From positions 3,310,001 to 3,374,000 of the forward strand of contig NC_021184.1 in NCBI RefSeq assembly GCF_000233715.2: 64,000 bases of DNA, written 5' to 3'. The position numbers and the translations under genes were made by a program. Source of the DNA: Desulfoscipio gibsoniae DSM 7213. Lineage in GTDB: Bacteria > Bacillota > Desulfotomaculia > Desulfotomaculales > Desulfallaceae. This document shows positions 20,328 through 30,035 of this stretch, piece by piece (positions within the stretch are counted from its first letter, which is position 1; every line of letters begins with the position of its first letter). Below the pieces are notes generated by a model. The model did not search any database. It was not told the origin of the DNA and saw only the letters and a program-made list of their open reading frames with translations.

Positions 20328-20915
20328 CTACCTCCAGTATTTGGATACATCAACATTTATCTTCTTTAACAACTGGGCCAGCTTAAACACCGGCAATCCC
20401 ACTACATTAAAATAACAACCCCGAATGCCATCAACAAATACTGCCGCCACCCCCTGCACACCATAGGCACCGGCCTTATCTAACGGGTCTTTGGTGGCAA
20501 TGTACCGCGCCAGTTCATCCTTTGATACTTCCCGCATCTGCACCTCGGTACACTCGTAGTCCGACAACACCCGGCCGCCCGGCAGATCCATTACGGTGAT
20601 ACCTGTAAACACCTCGTGTATGGCCCCTTGTAGTCGTTCCAACATGGACATAGCCTCTGTTTCATCTGCTGGCTTTCCCAGCACCTCGCCATTTTGCACC
20701 ACTACGGTGTCAGCAGCAATCACAACACCCTCGGACAGTTTTTGGGCTGCGGCACCGGCTTTGCGACGAGACAGCGCCACTACCTGCTCGGCAGGTGAAA
20801 GCCCTGAAGGCAGGCTTTCATCAACTTCTATGGTTATTACCGTATAGGGTAAACCAATCTGGTTAAGTAGTTCCCGCCGCCTCGGCGACGATGATGCCAA
20901 ATAAATGTTGGGCAA
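20328..20915 (-). CDS. maf: Maf family nucleotide pyrophosphatase
   Basis: House-cleaning pyrophosphatase (dTTP/UTP or modified nucleotides), linked to septum control in Bacillus. It has LASSSPRRRELL at the N terminus, ADTVVVQNGEVLGKP, and KDPLDKAGAYGVQG. 195 residues, standard. TTG start 7 bases after GGAGG. The stop is 6 bp before radC. Confidence 0.95.
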   Translation of the reverse strand: MPNIYLASSSPRRRELLNQIGLPYTVITIEVDESLPSGLSPAEQVVALSRRKAGAAAQKLSEGVVIAADTVVVQNGEVLGKPADETEAMSMLERLQGAIHEVFTGITVMDLPGGRVLSDYECTEVQMREVSKDELARYIATKDPLDKAGAYGVQGVAAVFVDGIRGCYFNVVGLPVFKLAQLLKKINVDVSKYWR

Positions 20916-21014
20916 ATTTTTACCTCCAAATAAGTTGCTATATTTTTCTTTCAGAACTCCAACGACTTTTTAGCTACAGATCAAAGCAAGTATATAGTAG
21001 CAAAAGATAGTTTA

Positions 21015-21272
21015 CTATATTCTTCGGTAAACAATATACCCCAGTACCAGACCAAGGGCAGTGACCGGGCCAATATTAAAGGTAAAGCCAAAAGTTATTT
21101 GCATAAACTGCAAATCTAAAGTTGACGGTTGTAAACCTATTTTGCCGGTAGCCGCCAAGAACGGTAATATATTAGCAAGACTGCTGGAAATAGCGCTGCC
21201 CACCAACCCACCGGCCAGTAACAGCAAAAAAAGTATCCAGACACTATTGCCCCCTCGATAAGTTTTTGCCAT
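21015..21272 (-). CDS. DUF4321 small membrane protein
   Basis: An 85-residue protein with two hydrophobic helices (about 12-33 and 60-82) separated by a short polar loop. It matches the DUF4321 family that often sits beside maf/radC in Clostridia. Function unknown. ATG after GAGGTGATCTA. Confidence 0.8.
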   Translation of the reverse strand: MAKTYRGGNSVWILFLLLLAGGLVGSAISSSLANILPFLAATGKIGLQPSTLDLQFMQITFGFTFNIGPVTALGLVLGYIVYRRI

Positions 21273-21606
21273 TAGATCACCTCAAATACACACTAATATA
21301 CAGTACATTTTCCTTGCGATATATTCTATCATACATATAGCTATAATATATAACCATGGCATTTATATTTTCACAATCATTTTGAGCCACCATAAAAAAT
21401 CCCATATCCCTCTTCAGTACGCAGAGATCGGGTTTAATGCAGGAGGGGTAATTGTTATCACAGGCCGGATCCCCCGCGCTAATTGGTATGATCCTTAAGT
21501 TAATTAATAAATTGGTGAAAAACAATAATCAATGGATCTTTTTTCCATTTAAGTCTACCGTAAAATACAAATTTCGTCAATGTATTTTACCGTACATCCG
21601 CCCAAT
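21273..21606. other. Intergenic region downstream of folC
   Basis: A 334-bp AT-rich gap. It contains a hairpin (21560-21590, GTAAAATACA / TGTATTTTAC) 17 bp past the folC stop that may end that transcript although no T run follows. A minus-strand frame at 21277-21525 has no ribosome binding site or family resemblance and is not called. Confidence 0.5.
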
Positions 21607-22908
21607 TTATGTTTTATTAAGCCCAAGCACTATTTCCCTGGCCTCGGCTACCATGTACAAAGAACCGGTTATACACACCAAATCACCCTCCCGAGCCTGC
21701 TTGATACCTGCCAGTACCGCATCCGGAATACTCTCCAACGCATCTACATCAGATACAAACCTGCGTGCCTGATGGGCCATTTGCATCCAATCACCGGCCC
21801 GGGGACTGTTGGGCCTCGTAATTATCACACTCCGGGCCCGCGGTACCAGCTCGGCCACCACCCGGGCCCGCTCCTTATCGCCCAGCATACCCAGCACCAT
21901 GATGATGTCCCGGTCGGGGAAGTATGCATCAAGGGCCTGGCGCAAGCTGCGAGCGCCGTCGTAATTATGTGCACCGTCAATTAGCACCGGCGGTTTATTG
22001 CCAATCAATTCCAAGCGTGCCGGCCATACCGTATTACTCAACCCGTCCCGCAGCTCGTTTTCAGCAATATGCACGCCCTGGTCAGCCAATATCTCAAGCG
22101 CTGCAATAGCGGTAGCGGCATTAACCACCTGATGTTGGCCAATTAAGGGTATCCACAAATTCGGATAGTTCACTTTCAGGCCATGGTAACTAAAATATTG
22201 CCCCCGCAGGGAATGCTCACCATACGTACAGGTCACATCCCGACCCACCTGAAGCAAACGGCAACCTTTTTCGCGACAAGTTTCCAGAATAACCGCCAGT
22301 ACCTCGGGGGTATCCGAAGCGGTAACCACCGGCACACCCGTTTTAATAATGCCCGCCTTAACCCGAGCTATATCCGGTAAAGTATTACCAAGGTAATCCA
22401 TGTGATCCATGGCTACATTGGTAACAACCGATACCAACGGATTCACCACATTGGTGGAGTCAATAGCACCGCCCAGACCCACCTCCAGCACCAGATAGTC
22501 CACCGCTTCCTCGGTAAAATAACAAAAAGCCAATGCTGTACTAACCTCAAATTCGGTAGGATGCTCAAAACCTTCCCGCACCATTGCTTCAAGGTGCGAG
22601 CGCAACCGGGTGATTAAATTAGCCACCTGACGTGGATCAATTTCTACGCCGTTGATCCGGTAACGCTCAGTATAACTATGCAGGTGGGGAGATGTAAATG
22701 TGCCCACCCGATAACCCGCACTTTGCAGTACAGCGGCCAACATCGCCGTTGTGGACCCTTTGCCGTTGGTGCCTCCAACATGTATTACTTTTATCCGCCG
22801 GTGGGGATCACCCAGGCGGCGCAGCAATTCAGTAATGCGCTCCAGCCCAAAGTTCATCCCGAACTTGGTTAGATTTTGTAAGTATTCCATAGCCTCATCA
22901 TATAGCAT
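21607..22908 (-). CDS. folC: Folylpolyglutamate synthase/dihydrofolate synthase
   Basis: ATP-dependent ligase of the Mur ligase superfamily that adds glutamate to folates. The P-loop GGTNGKGSTTAML is near residue 45, with TSPHLHSYTERYRING (folate loop), HMDYLGNTLPDIARVKAGIIK and DGAHNYDGARSL. 433 residues, typical. ATG after TGGAG. In Bacillus folC also follows valS; here a plus-strand iron/chemotaxis insert separates them. Confidence 0.96.
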   Translation of the reverse strand: MLYDEAMEYLQNLTKFGMNFGLERITELLRRLGDPHRRIKVIHVGGTNGKGSTTAMLAAVLQSAGYRVGTFTSPHLHSYTERYRINGVEIDPRQVANLITRLRSHLEAMVREGFEHPTEFEVSTALAFCYFTEEAVDYLVLEVGLGGAIDSTNVVNPLVSVVTNVAMDHMDYLGNTLPDIARVKAGIIKTGVPVVTASDTPEVLAVILETCREKGCRLLQVGRDVTCTYGEHSLRGQYFSYHGLKVNYPNLWIPLIGQHQVVNAATAIAALEILADQGVHIAENELRDGLSNTVWPARLELIGNKPPVLIDGAHNYDGARSLRQALDAYFPDRDIIMVLGMLGDKERARVVAELVPRARSVIITRPNSPRAGDWMQMAHQARRFVSDVDALESIPDAVLAGIKQAREGDLVCITGSLYMVAEAREIVLGLNKT

Positions 22909-23077
22909 GTGATCACACTCCAGGTGTAAATATAAAAGAACAAATTCGACAATAAAATGTTTTTTCCTATACTATATAAAACATAAATATTAAAAAACTA
23001 TTGGCAGGTGATTTTGAATATTCTGTAGTATATATATTTTACCAAAATATTTATAAAACCGGGGGGAGCAAATGACA

Positions 23078-24202
23078 ATGAAAACTTTTCGTGCACATAT
23101 AACATTACTATCCGTGATTATCGGATTGGTCACTATTACCGCCGCTTATTGCGGTTGGTGGTTTGTTGAAGGCACAGCTGGAGGGCTGTTATGTGGCGGG
23201 CTGGCAGGATTACTAGTGGCAGTGACGGTATGTAACTTTTTATTTGCGTCTTTCCACCAAAATCTAGCATACGTTTTAGAAAACACCGGAAAGGCCATCC
23301 AGGGGGATTTAACAGGAAAGATTGAAGACAAAGATTATGGATGGGGTGAATTTAATCTATTAATTAATAATGTTCGCAAAATCCTTAAGGGGGTGCATAA
23401 ATGGTTTGCCCTGGTTAAAGACACCAGCGTCACCCTGGACCAGGCCGCCAAGCAAATAAATATCGGCACGGAACAAGTCAGTTCCGGCAGCCAAGACCAG
23501 GCCGAGCAGGTAACCAATTTGTTGCAAGCCATTGAAAGACTTACCGGGCAAGCTGAAGACAGCGCCAGGCAGGCAAGTGAAACAGCCATAGTCGCCAACA
23601 AAACCGTTGAAATCACTGAGAGAGGCAGCGCGGCCGTACAAGAGGCGCTCAAAGGAATGAACCTCTTGGAAGAAAAGTTTGAACAGCTAAACAATAGTTC
23701 TAATCGTATTGGGCAATTTCTTGAAGTTATCCAGAGCATCGCCGCGCAGACTAATTTGCTGGCGCTTAATGCGGCCATTGAAGCGGCCCGGGCGGGAGAG
23801 CACGGCCGCGGTTTCGCCGTTGTGGCCGAGGAGGTACGCAGCCTGGCTGAAGATTCCGGACAAGCCACCAAAGAGGTTTCTCAAATTGTTAATGAAATAT
23901 CAGCTGCCGTTGCCGATACTGTACATGCCGTAAAAACAAGCTTGGACAAATCCAGAGAGGCAGGTGAAATTTTTAGCGATATCAGCAACACTATGCGTGA
24001 CACCAACATAATGGTGGAAAAGATAGCACAGTCTGCACGGGAACAGGCCGATTCTACGGCCGGTATGCTGAGCGGTGCCCAGGCCATTGCCGCGGTGGCA
24101 GAAGAGGCAGCGGCCAGCTCACAGCAAACCGCCGCTATAGCACAAGAGCTGACCGGGACTGCAAATAAATTGAAAGAAGTGGCCGCAATTTGGAAATTTT
24201 AA
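23078..24202 (+). CDS. Methyl-accepting chemotaxis protein without a ligand domain
   Basis: A 374-residue chemoreceptor with two closely spaced transmembrane helices (about 6-26 and 36-58) and only a few residues between them, so no extracellular sensor domain. A HAMP-like linker and the cytosolic coiled-coil signalling domain follow. The kinase-control tip is [20 protein letters not shown] with [16 protein letters not shown]. It may sense membrane state, redox or a partner protein. The second ATG (23078) is 9 bases from GGGGGAG and preferred to 23072. No che genes are nearby. Confidence 0.93.
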   Translation: MKTFRAHITLLSVIIGLVTITAAYCGWWFVEGTAGGLLCGGLAGLLVAVTVCNFLFASFHQNLAYVLENTGKAIQGDLTGKIEDKDYGWGEFNLLINNVRKILKGVHKWFALVKDTSVTLDQAAKQINIGTEQVSSGSQDQAEQVTNLLQAIERLTGQAEDSARQASETAIVANKTVEITERGSAAVQEALKGMNLLEEKFEQLNNSSNRIGQFLEVIQSIAAQTNLLALNAAIEAARAGEHGRGFAVVAEEVRSLAEDSGQATKEVSQIVNEISAAVADTVHAVKTSLDKSREAGEIFSDISNTMRDTNIMVEKIAQSAREQADSTAGMLSGAQAIAAVAEEAAASSQQTAAIAQELTGTANKLKEVAAIWKF

Positions 24203-24261
24203 ACAAAAAATAGAATTAGTTTACCATAAGTTTCCCGGCTCTCCCATCAGGCTAACAATAT

Positions 24262-24301
24262 AAAAAAGGTGGTATATTATATAAATATGGCCACCTTTTT
24301 T
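24262..24301 (+). terminator. Terminator after the chemoreceptor gene
   Basis: AAAAAAGGTGG and CCACCTTTTTT pair around a 17-base AT-rich loop, with a T run at the 3' side on both strands. It insulates the chemoreceptor gene from the feo promoter. Confidence 0.9.
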
Positions 24302-24393
24302 ATATCTGTTCTTCAAAAACTGCAACTACCTCCCTTCCACTCCCAAAATGATACTAATATTCACATTGATAGGGTATATATTAAATTATTTGA

Positions 24394-24422
24394 TTGACAA
24401 ACCAAACCATTGTAAATATAAT
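24394..24422 (+). promoter_or_regulatory. Consensus sigma-A promoter of feoAB
   Basis: TTGACA at 24394-24399 and TATAAT at 24417-24422 with an exact 17-bp spacer. It lies 115 bp upstream of feoA and is followed at once by Fur-box-like sequences. Confidence 0.85.
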
Positions 24423-24428
24423 GAAATT

Positions 24429-24497
24429 GATAATCATTATCATTTAATTTGTGTGGTGTTTTTTATTTTTTATGCAGTGATAATGATAATTGTTATC
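24429..24497 (+). promoter_or_regulatory. Two Fur operators of the feo operon
   Basis: The palindrome GATAATCATTATC (24429-24441) covers the expected transcription start. A second site, GATAATGATAATTGTTATC (24479-24497), matches 17 of 19 bases of the classical Fur box. Two operators just downstream of a consensus promoter indicate tight repression when iron is plentiful. Confidence 0.85.
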
Positions 24498-24536
24498 TCT
24501 AAATTAAATAAGCAACTTGGAGGTGCTTTATTTAAC

Positions 24537-24755
24537 ATGACTTTAGATCTGGTTAAGCGGGGTCAACACGTGAAAATAGTAAGCATTTCGGACGAAAACA
24601 TTAGGGCTCAGGCCATTCGTTTTGGCATTGCCGAGGGGGCTATTGTGCTTTGTGAGGAAGTATTACCTGCCGGTCCCATTGTACTGAAGAAAAACAGACA
24701 GGAAATCGCCATTGGCCGGGGATTGGCTAATAGAATCACTGTAACTTTGAATTAG
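24537..24755 (+). CDS. feoA: FeoA ferrous iron transport accessory protein
   Basis: A 72-residue SH3-like FeoA domain (MTLDLVKRGQHVKIV, RFGIAEGAIVLCEE, GPIVLKKNRQEIAIGRGLA). It works with the FeoB channel on the cytosolic side. The open frame runs 63 codons further upstream through the promoter and operators and is not used. The ATG at 24537 follows GGAGGTG by 11 bases. First gene of the Fur-controlled unit. Confidence 0.95.
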   Translation: MTLDLVKRGQHVKIVSISDENIRAQAIRFGIAEGAIVLCEEVLPAGPIVLKKNRQEIAIGRGLANRITVTLN

Positions 24756-24819
24756 CCGGCTTTTCGCCTTACAAAGTGGTAATTACATTACATTAAATCA
24801 GTTAAGGTGGTGACAGCAC

Positions 24820-26793
24820 ATGGCCCATTGCCATGACACAGGTATAAAAATAAACATTCCCGAAAACGCTCGAAGAATTGTTTTAGCCGGTAATCCCAAC
24901 GCGGGTAAATCAGTGTTTTTTAATTATTTAACAGGGCTATATGCGGATGTCTCCAATTACCCGGGGACCACCCTGGAAATCTCCCACGGGCGCCTGGGCA
25001 ACGATGTCGTTATCGACACCCCTGGGGTATACGGCATTTCTTCCTTTAATGATGAAGAACGCATCGCCAGGGATATCATTTTATCCGCTGATGTAGTGAT
25101 TAATGTGGTCAACGCGGTACACCTGGAAAGGGATTTATTTTTAACCCGGCAAATTATCGATACCGGCGTACCGGTGGTGGTGGCATTAAACATGGTTGAC
25201 GAAGCCCAAAAGCAAGGGCTCAGTATTGATACTGATTTACTGGCCGATCTGCTGGGAGTACCGGTAATCCCCACCGTGGCAATAAAAAAACAAGGTCTTG
25301 AGCAAGTAAAAACAGCGGTTGGCTCGGCAAAAAAAGGCCATATCGACGGGGATTTGCAGCAAAAGCTGACCCGTCTGTCAGACCGGGTGGGCAGCCAGGG
25401 AGAGGCGCTGCTGGTGCTGGAGGGTGATAAGGTGATTGCAATGCGCCACGGCCTGGAACCGGAGGATAAACGGGAACAAATTTACCTTAAGCGCCGGGAC
25501 CAGGTGAACGATATTGTGGATCACGTGGTCACTGAGAACTCCCGTGGTGCCGGTATTGGTATCATCCTGGGGCGCTGGATGATTAACCCGGTCACAGGCA
25601 TACCCATTTTAATCATGGCCTTGTGGGCTATGTATCAGGTTATCGGGGTAATAATTGCGGGCACGGTGGTGGGAGTTACGGAGGAAACGATATTAATAGG
25701 CATGTACGAGCCTGCGATACGCAACTTCGTAGAGCAGTTTATAGCACGGGACAGTAACCTGGGCATCATTTTAACCGGCGAATTCGGCATATTAACCATG
25801 ACGGTAACCTACGTACTGGGCCTGTTAATGCCACTGGTGGTTGGGTTTTACTTCTTCCTGTCGCTGTTCGAGGACTCGGGCTACCTGCCCCGCATAGCCA
25901 CACTGGTGGACCGGGTGCTCACAGGTATCGGCCTGAACGGCCGGGCTGTGATACCGCTGATACTGGGGTTCGGCTGTGTCACTGTGGCCAGCATTACTAC
26001 TCGGCTTTTGGGTTCCGAACGAGAAAAAAGAATTACCATTTTCCTGCTGGGGCTGGCCATTCCCTGCTCGGCGCAATTAGGCGTAATTGCCGGGCTGCTG
26101 GCCGGATTAGGCCCCCAGTATATGGCGCTGTACGCGCTGGTAATCCTGACCGTATTAGTTATTGTGGGCACGATACTTAACACTATACTGCCGGGCAAGT
26201 CTACGGAACTGTTAATCGACCTGCCCCCGCTGCGGCTGCCCAGGCTGGATAATGTATTGCGCAAAACCGGGACTAAATCCTATGCATTCTTAAAAGAAGC
26301 AACACCACTGTTCGCTCTGGGGGCACTGATTATCAGTACATTACAAATTACCGGCGGGTTAACCATGCTGCAAAAAATGCTGGCACCTTTAACCGTGGGC
26401 TGGCTAAGGCTGCCGCCGGAAACAGCCACCGCGTTTATCATGGGTATCGTACGCCGAGATTTCGGGGCCGCAGGCCTTACCGATATGGCATTAACCCCTA
26501 TGGCAACGGTGATTTCTTTAATAACCATAACTCTATTCGTACCCTGTATCGCATCTATATTGGTTATCTTTAAAGAACGGGGTCCCAGGGAAGCCACCTT
26601 AATGTGGGCCGGTACATGGGTCATCGCCTTTACCGTAGGCGGACTGGTGGCACAGTTGTCGGGCATATTAGGCAGCGGAAGCGATAATCTGAGCATCCCA
26701 CTTGTATTGGTCACCTTTGCTGCCATAACCCTGGCCGTACTGCTAACCTGCCGGCTGCTCCAAAAACCAAAACCGGGATCGGGACTGTCGTAA
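24820..26793 (+). CDS. feoB: FeoB ferrous iron transporter
   Basis: Ferrous iron permease with an N-terminal G domain: G1 GNPNAGKS at 24-31, switch region SNYPGTT, G3 DTPGVYG and G4 NMVDEA. A helical guanine-dissociation-inhibitor-like region follows, then a polytopic membrane part with two Gate/nucleoside-recognition-like repeats (FEDSGYLPR and LGFGCVTVASITTR; FIMGIVRRDFGAAGL). 657 residues, a compact but complete FeoB. ATG after AAGGTGG. Lies 64 bp after feoA. Confidence 0.97.
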   Translation: MAHCHDTGIKINIPENARRIVLAGNPNAGKSVFFNYLTGLYADVSNYPGTTLEISHGRLGNDVVIDTPGVYGISSFNDEERIARDIILSADVVINVVNAVHLERDLFLTRQIIDTGVPVVVALNMVDEAQKQGLSIDTDLLADLLGVPVIPTVAIKKQGLEQVKTAVGSAKKGHIDGDLQQKLTRLSDRVGSQGEALLVLEGDKVIAMRHGLEPEDKREQIYLKRRDQVNDIVDHVVTENSRGAGIGIILGRWMINPVTGIPILIMALWAMYQVIGVIIAGTVVGVTEETILIGMYEPAIRNFVEQFIARDSNLGIILTGEFGILTMTVTYVLGLLMPLVVGFYFFLSLFEDSGYLPRIATLVDRVLTGIGLNGRAVIPLILGFGCVTVASITTRLLGSEREKRITIFLLGLAIPCSAQLGVIAGLLAGLGPQYMALYALVILTVLVIVGTILNTILPGKSTELLIDLPPLRLPRLDNVLRKTGTKSYAFLKEATPLFALGALIISTLQITGGLTMLQKMLAPLTVGWLRLPPETATAFIMGIVRRDFGAAGLTDMALTPMATVISLITITLFVPCIASILVIFKERGPREATLMWAGTWVIAFTVGGLVAQLSGILGSGSDNLSIPLVLVTFAAITLAVLLTCRLLQKPKPGSGLS

Positions 26794-26855
26794 TTGTACC
26801 AGCAAAATAAAAAATTATATCTATGCGATAATTCGCGTACTCTGGAGTGTTTATT

Positions 26856-27041
26856 ATGCAAGAACAACTGCAACCAATAACTTGCAGCCAGTGCGGCTAC
26901 AGGTTTAGTCCACAAAATACTTTGCGCTGTCCGCGCTGCAATAAGCCTCTAATTAGCCCCGGTTGCTGCTCCGGTTCATGCAGGAAATGTATAAGTGCAG
27001 GGACTTGTAGAAGCTACAAAGGGAAATCAGTCAAACTCTGA
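26856..27041 (+). CDS. Small Cys-rich zinc-ribbon protein following feoB
   Basis: 61 residues with nine cysteines. CxxC at 10-13 and 25-28 form a zinc-ribbon/rubredoxin-like knuckle, and a second cluster (Cys37, 38, 42, 45, 51) resembles an Fe-S or metal-binding loop. There is no transmembrane helix, so it is neither the usual membrane FeoB-associated Cys-rich protein nor a clear FeoC. The ATG at 26856 is 8 bases after GGAG. It lies 62 bp after feoB and before the operon terminator, which suggests a role in iron handling. Function unknown. Confidence 0.65.
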   Translation: MQEQLQPITCSQCGYRFSPQNTLRCPRCNKPLISPGCCSGSCRKCISAGTCRSYKGKSVKL

Positions 27042-27159
27042 CATTAAAAATTGCTTATTTTGCCATGCCAGGTGATGACCGCCCTCCGCTGCGCCTAAAA
27101 TTTGTTTTTAGCTATGCTGATAGACTTTAGCAATTTAAATCTTTATAATATAAGTTATT

Positions 27160-27191
27160 AAGCGAGCCTCACATAGTGAAGGCTCGCTTTA
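27160..27191 (+). terminator. Terminator of the feo operon
   Basis: AAGCGAGCCT and AGGCTCGCTT form a perfect 10-bp stem with a 10-base loop, followed by TTTAATTAATT on the plus strand. About 120 bp past the Cys-rich gene. Confidence 0.8.
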
Positions 27192-27304
27192 ATTAATTAC
27201 AATTATCAAGCAGGTCAAGCAGATTTAATTGTTTAAAAACTATAACACCATATTTTTATGAAACGATTGGCTACTGGAAAAACGTTTAATTTCCAACCTT
27301 TAAG

Positions 27305-27345
27305 GAAGCAGAAAAACCGTCCCCCTGCTTCATCTGTCCCCGAAT
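27305..27345 (-). repeat. REP-like palindrome at the valS 3' end
   Basis: On the minus strand GGGGACAGATGAAGCAG leads into GGGGGACGG and then CTGCTTC; GAAGCAG/CTGCTTC form the stem. The valS stop codon lies inside it, so the last residues (GDR) come from this element. The wording resembles extragenic REP-type palindromes seen in many clostridial genomes; other copies would have to be sought outside the window. Confidence 0.45.
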
Positions 27346-29987
27346 ATAGCAAGGCGCTCATTAATAGCACCTAATTTAGAAGATAGCTCTGCTTGTTTGC
27401 CGCGTTCCTTATCCACCACCTCGGCAGGTGCCTTATTTAGAAAACTGGGGTTATTAAGCTTGCCCTCCACCCGGGCCAGATCTTTCTCCAAGGCTTGCCT
27501 ATCCTTGTTAAGCCGGGCCAGTTCTTTGTCCACATCAATTAATCCCCGCAGGGGCACAAATATTTGGATGTCCCGGGCGACAGCAGTGGCGGCTTGCTCA
27601 GGCTTTTCGCCCAGTTTCGTCAGCACCTTGGCCTGGCAATTAGCCAACCCCTCTACATAGGCCAGGTTACCCGCCAGCACATCACGCAGTGCGGGCACGG
27701 CGGTGACAATAAGCGCTTCAGCCTGCTTGCCCGGCGGCACGTTCATTTCACTGCGAATCTGCCTGATGCCCCGGATTACCTCCATAACAATCTCCATACG
27801 TTCCTCGGCCGGGCCATCCACTTGTTCATTCCGGTATTGGGGCCATGGGGCACGCATCACGGTAGTGCCCCGGTGCGGCAGGTGCTGCCAAATCTCTTCG
27901 GTTATAAAAGGCATAAACGGGTGCAACAGTTCCAGCGCCCCCCTCAGCACAACGGCCAATACATGCTGGGCAACCTCCCGGTCAGCAGCACCGGTTTTTC
28001 CGTAAAGGCGCGGTTTGACCAGCTCGATATACCAGTCACACAGTTCATTCCAGGTAAATTCATAAAGTACCCGGGCGGCCTCGCCCAGTTCGTATTTTTC
28101 CAGAAATTCAGTGCATTCCCGCACCGCCCGCTGGTAACGGCTTACAATCCAGCGGTCGGCCAGTGTATATTGCTCCCGTCCAGGCGATTTTTCCGGTGCA
28201 TAATCCTGTAAATTCATTAAGGCAAATCGAGAGGCGTTCCAAATTTTATTGGCAAAGTTACGGGATCCATCCAGGCGTTCAAAATGAAACCGCAGGTCGT
28301 TGCCCGGCGTATTGCCTGTAACTAACATGAACCGCAGGCTGTCCGCGCCATGGCTTTCAATAACCTCGATGGGGTCCACTCCATTGCCCAGCGATTTGCT
28401 CATCTTGCGTCCCAGGGCATCAAGCACCAACCCGTGGATGAACACTTCCCGGAAGGGCACATCATCCATGTGCTCCAGCCCGCTGAAAATCATCCGAGCC
28501 ACCCAAAAAAAGATGATGTCTCTTCCTGTGACTAACACCGAGGTGGGGTAGTAGTAGGCGAGGTCCACCGTCTTGTGGGGCCAGCCCAGGGTAGAAAATG
28601 GCCACAGCGCCGAGCTGAACCAGGTATCCAGCACATCGGGATCTTGCTCTAAGTTAGTTGAGCCGCACCGGCATTTTTCCGGGCGTGTTTTACTAACTAT
28701 TACTTCATCACAATCCAGGCAGTAATAAACCGGTATACGGTGTCCCCACCAAAGCTGGCGGCTAATGCACCAATCCCGGATGTTTTCCATCCAGTTTAAG
28801 TATACCTTGGTAAAACGCTCGGGGATAAATTGTAAACGCCCATCTTTGGCCACTTCGATGGCGGGCTCTGCCAATGGTTTCATGCGTACAAACCACTGCT
28901 TGGACAGCATTGGCTCAATAACAGATGAACAGCGGTAGCAGTGCCCCACGGCGTGGGACAGATCCTCTATCTTAACCAACAATCCCTTGGCTTGCAAATC
29001 TTTGACCAAACGCTTGCGACATTCCCATCGATCCTGACCTTGGTACCGGGCACCGGCATCTTTGGTCATCCGGGCCTCCCGGTCAATGACCTGCACAGAG
29101 GGCAAATCGTGCCGCCGGCCTACTTCAAAGTCGTTGGGGTCGTGAGCCGGGGTAATTTTCACCGCACCGGTACCGAATTCCGGCTCTACATATTCATCGG
29201 CAATAACGGGAATCTGTCTCTCCACCAGGGGCAATACCACCGTTTTACCGATTAAATGCATGTAGCGCTCATCCTCAGGGTGCACCGCCACAGCAGTATC
29301 GCCCAGCATAGTTTCGGGCCGGGTGGTGGCTACAGCGATAAATTCCCCCGGGCTGCCTTGAACCGGGTATTTAATATAGTAAAGCTGGCCGGGCTTGTCC
29401 CGGTGCTCCACCTCAATGTCGCTGATGGTAGTCTGGCAGTGGGGGCACCAGTTGGTTATATAATAATCTCTGTAAATCAGACCCCGCTCATAAAGACGAA
29501 CAAACACCTCCTGCACGGCCTCAGAACATCCCTCGTCCATGGTAAACCGCTCTCTGTCCCAATCACAAGAAGAACCCAGACGGCGCAGCTGGTGGGTGAT
29601 GCGGCCTCCGTACTGCTCTTTCCATTCCCAAACCCGCTCTAAAAATTTCTCCCGGCCCAGTTCATATTTATTGGTACCTTCTTTGCCCAGCTGTTCTTCC
29701 ACTTTGGCCTGGGTGGCAATTCCGGCATGGTCGGTGCCGGGCAGCCACAGAGCGTTGTATCCCTGCATGCGACGCCAGCGGGTAAGGATATCCTGCAGGG
29801 TATTGTCCAGAGCATGTCCCATATGCAGCTGCCCTGTTACGTTGGGCGGCGGCATAACTATGCAAAAAGGCTCCTTTTCGGGGTCAACGACGGATCGAAA
29901 ATACTTGTTCTCTTCCCAGTATTTGTACCACTTGTCCTCCACTGCATGGGGATCATAAGTGGTGGGCATATCAAACTGATTGGCCAT
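27330..29987 (-). CDS. valS: Valyl-tRNA synthetase
   Basis: Class Ia synthetase that charges tRNA-Val. The HIGH-type motif is HMGH at 55-58 in PPPNVTGQLHMGHALD, and the KMSKS motif is RKMSKSLGNGVDP. The CP1 editing domain (TTRPETMLGDTAVAVHPED), anticodon-binding domain and a C-terminal coiled coil (LARLNKDRQALEKDLARVE) are all present. 885 residues. The ATG at 29987 follows GGAGG by 7 bases. Controlled by the T-box leader upstream. Confidence 0.98.
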   Translation of the reverse strand: MANQFDMPTTYDPHAVEDKWYKYWEENKYFRSVVDPEKEPFCIVMPPPNVTGQLHMGHALDNTLQDILTRWRRMQGYNALWLPGTDHAGIATQAKVEEQLGKEGTNKYELGREKFLERVWEWKEQYGGRITHQLRRLGSSCDWDRERFTMDEGCSEAVQEVFVRLYERGLIYRDYYITNWCPHCQTTISDIEVEHRDKPGQLYYIKYPVQGSPGEFIAVATTRPETMLGDTAVAVHPEDERYMHLIGKTVVLPLVERQIPVIADEYVEPEFGTGAVKITPAHDPNDFEVGRRHDLPSVQVIDREARMTKDAGARYQGQDRWECRKRLVKDLQAKGLLVKIEDLSHAVGHCYRCSSVIEPMLSKQWFVRMKPLAEPAIEVAKDGRLQFIPERFTKVYLNWMENIRDWCISRQLWWGHRIPVYYCLDCDEVIVSKTRPEKCRCGSTNLEQDPDVLDTWFSSALWPFSTLGWPHKTVDLAYYYPTSVLVTGRDIIFFWVARMIFSGLEHMDDVPFREVFIHGLVLDALGRKMSKSLGNGVDPIEVIESHGADSLRFMLVTGNTPGNDLRFHFERLDGSRNFANKIWNASRFALMNLQDYAPEKSPGREQYTLADRWIVSRYQRAVRECTEFLEKYELGEAARVLYEFTWNELCDWYIELVKPRLYGKTGAADREVAQHVLAVVLRGALELLHPFMPFITEEIWQHLPHRGTTVMRAPWPQYRNEQVDGPAEERMEIVMEVIRGIRQIRSEMNVPPGKQAEALIVTAVPALRDVLAGNLAYVEGLANCQAKVLTKLGEKPEQAATAVARDIQIFVPLRGLIDVDKELARLNKDRQALEKDLARVEGKLNNPSFLNKAPAEVVDKERGKQAELSSKLGAINERLAIFGDR

Positions 29988-30035
29988 AAAAATACCTCCA
30001 TTATGCAATTTTAAGATTAAGTCAATTAAAAACAA

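Noticed and set aside
21277-21525. 82-codon minus-strand frame between DUF4321 and folC
   Set aside because: No ribosome binding site, no family pattern, AT-rich and unlike neighbours in codon use.
24348-24536. 63-codon N-terminal extension of feoA
   Set aside because: It would translate through the promoter and both Fur boxes; the FeoA domain and ribosome binding site fix the start at 24537.
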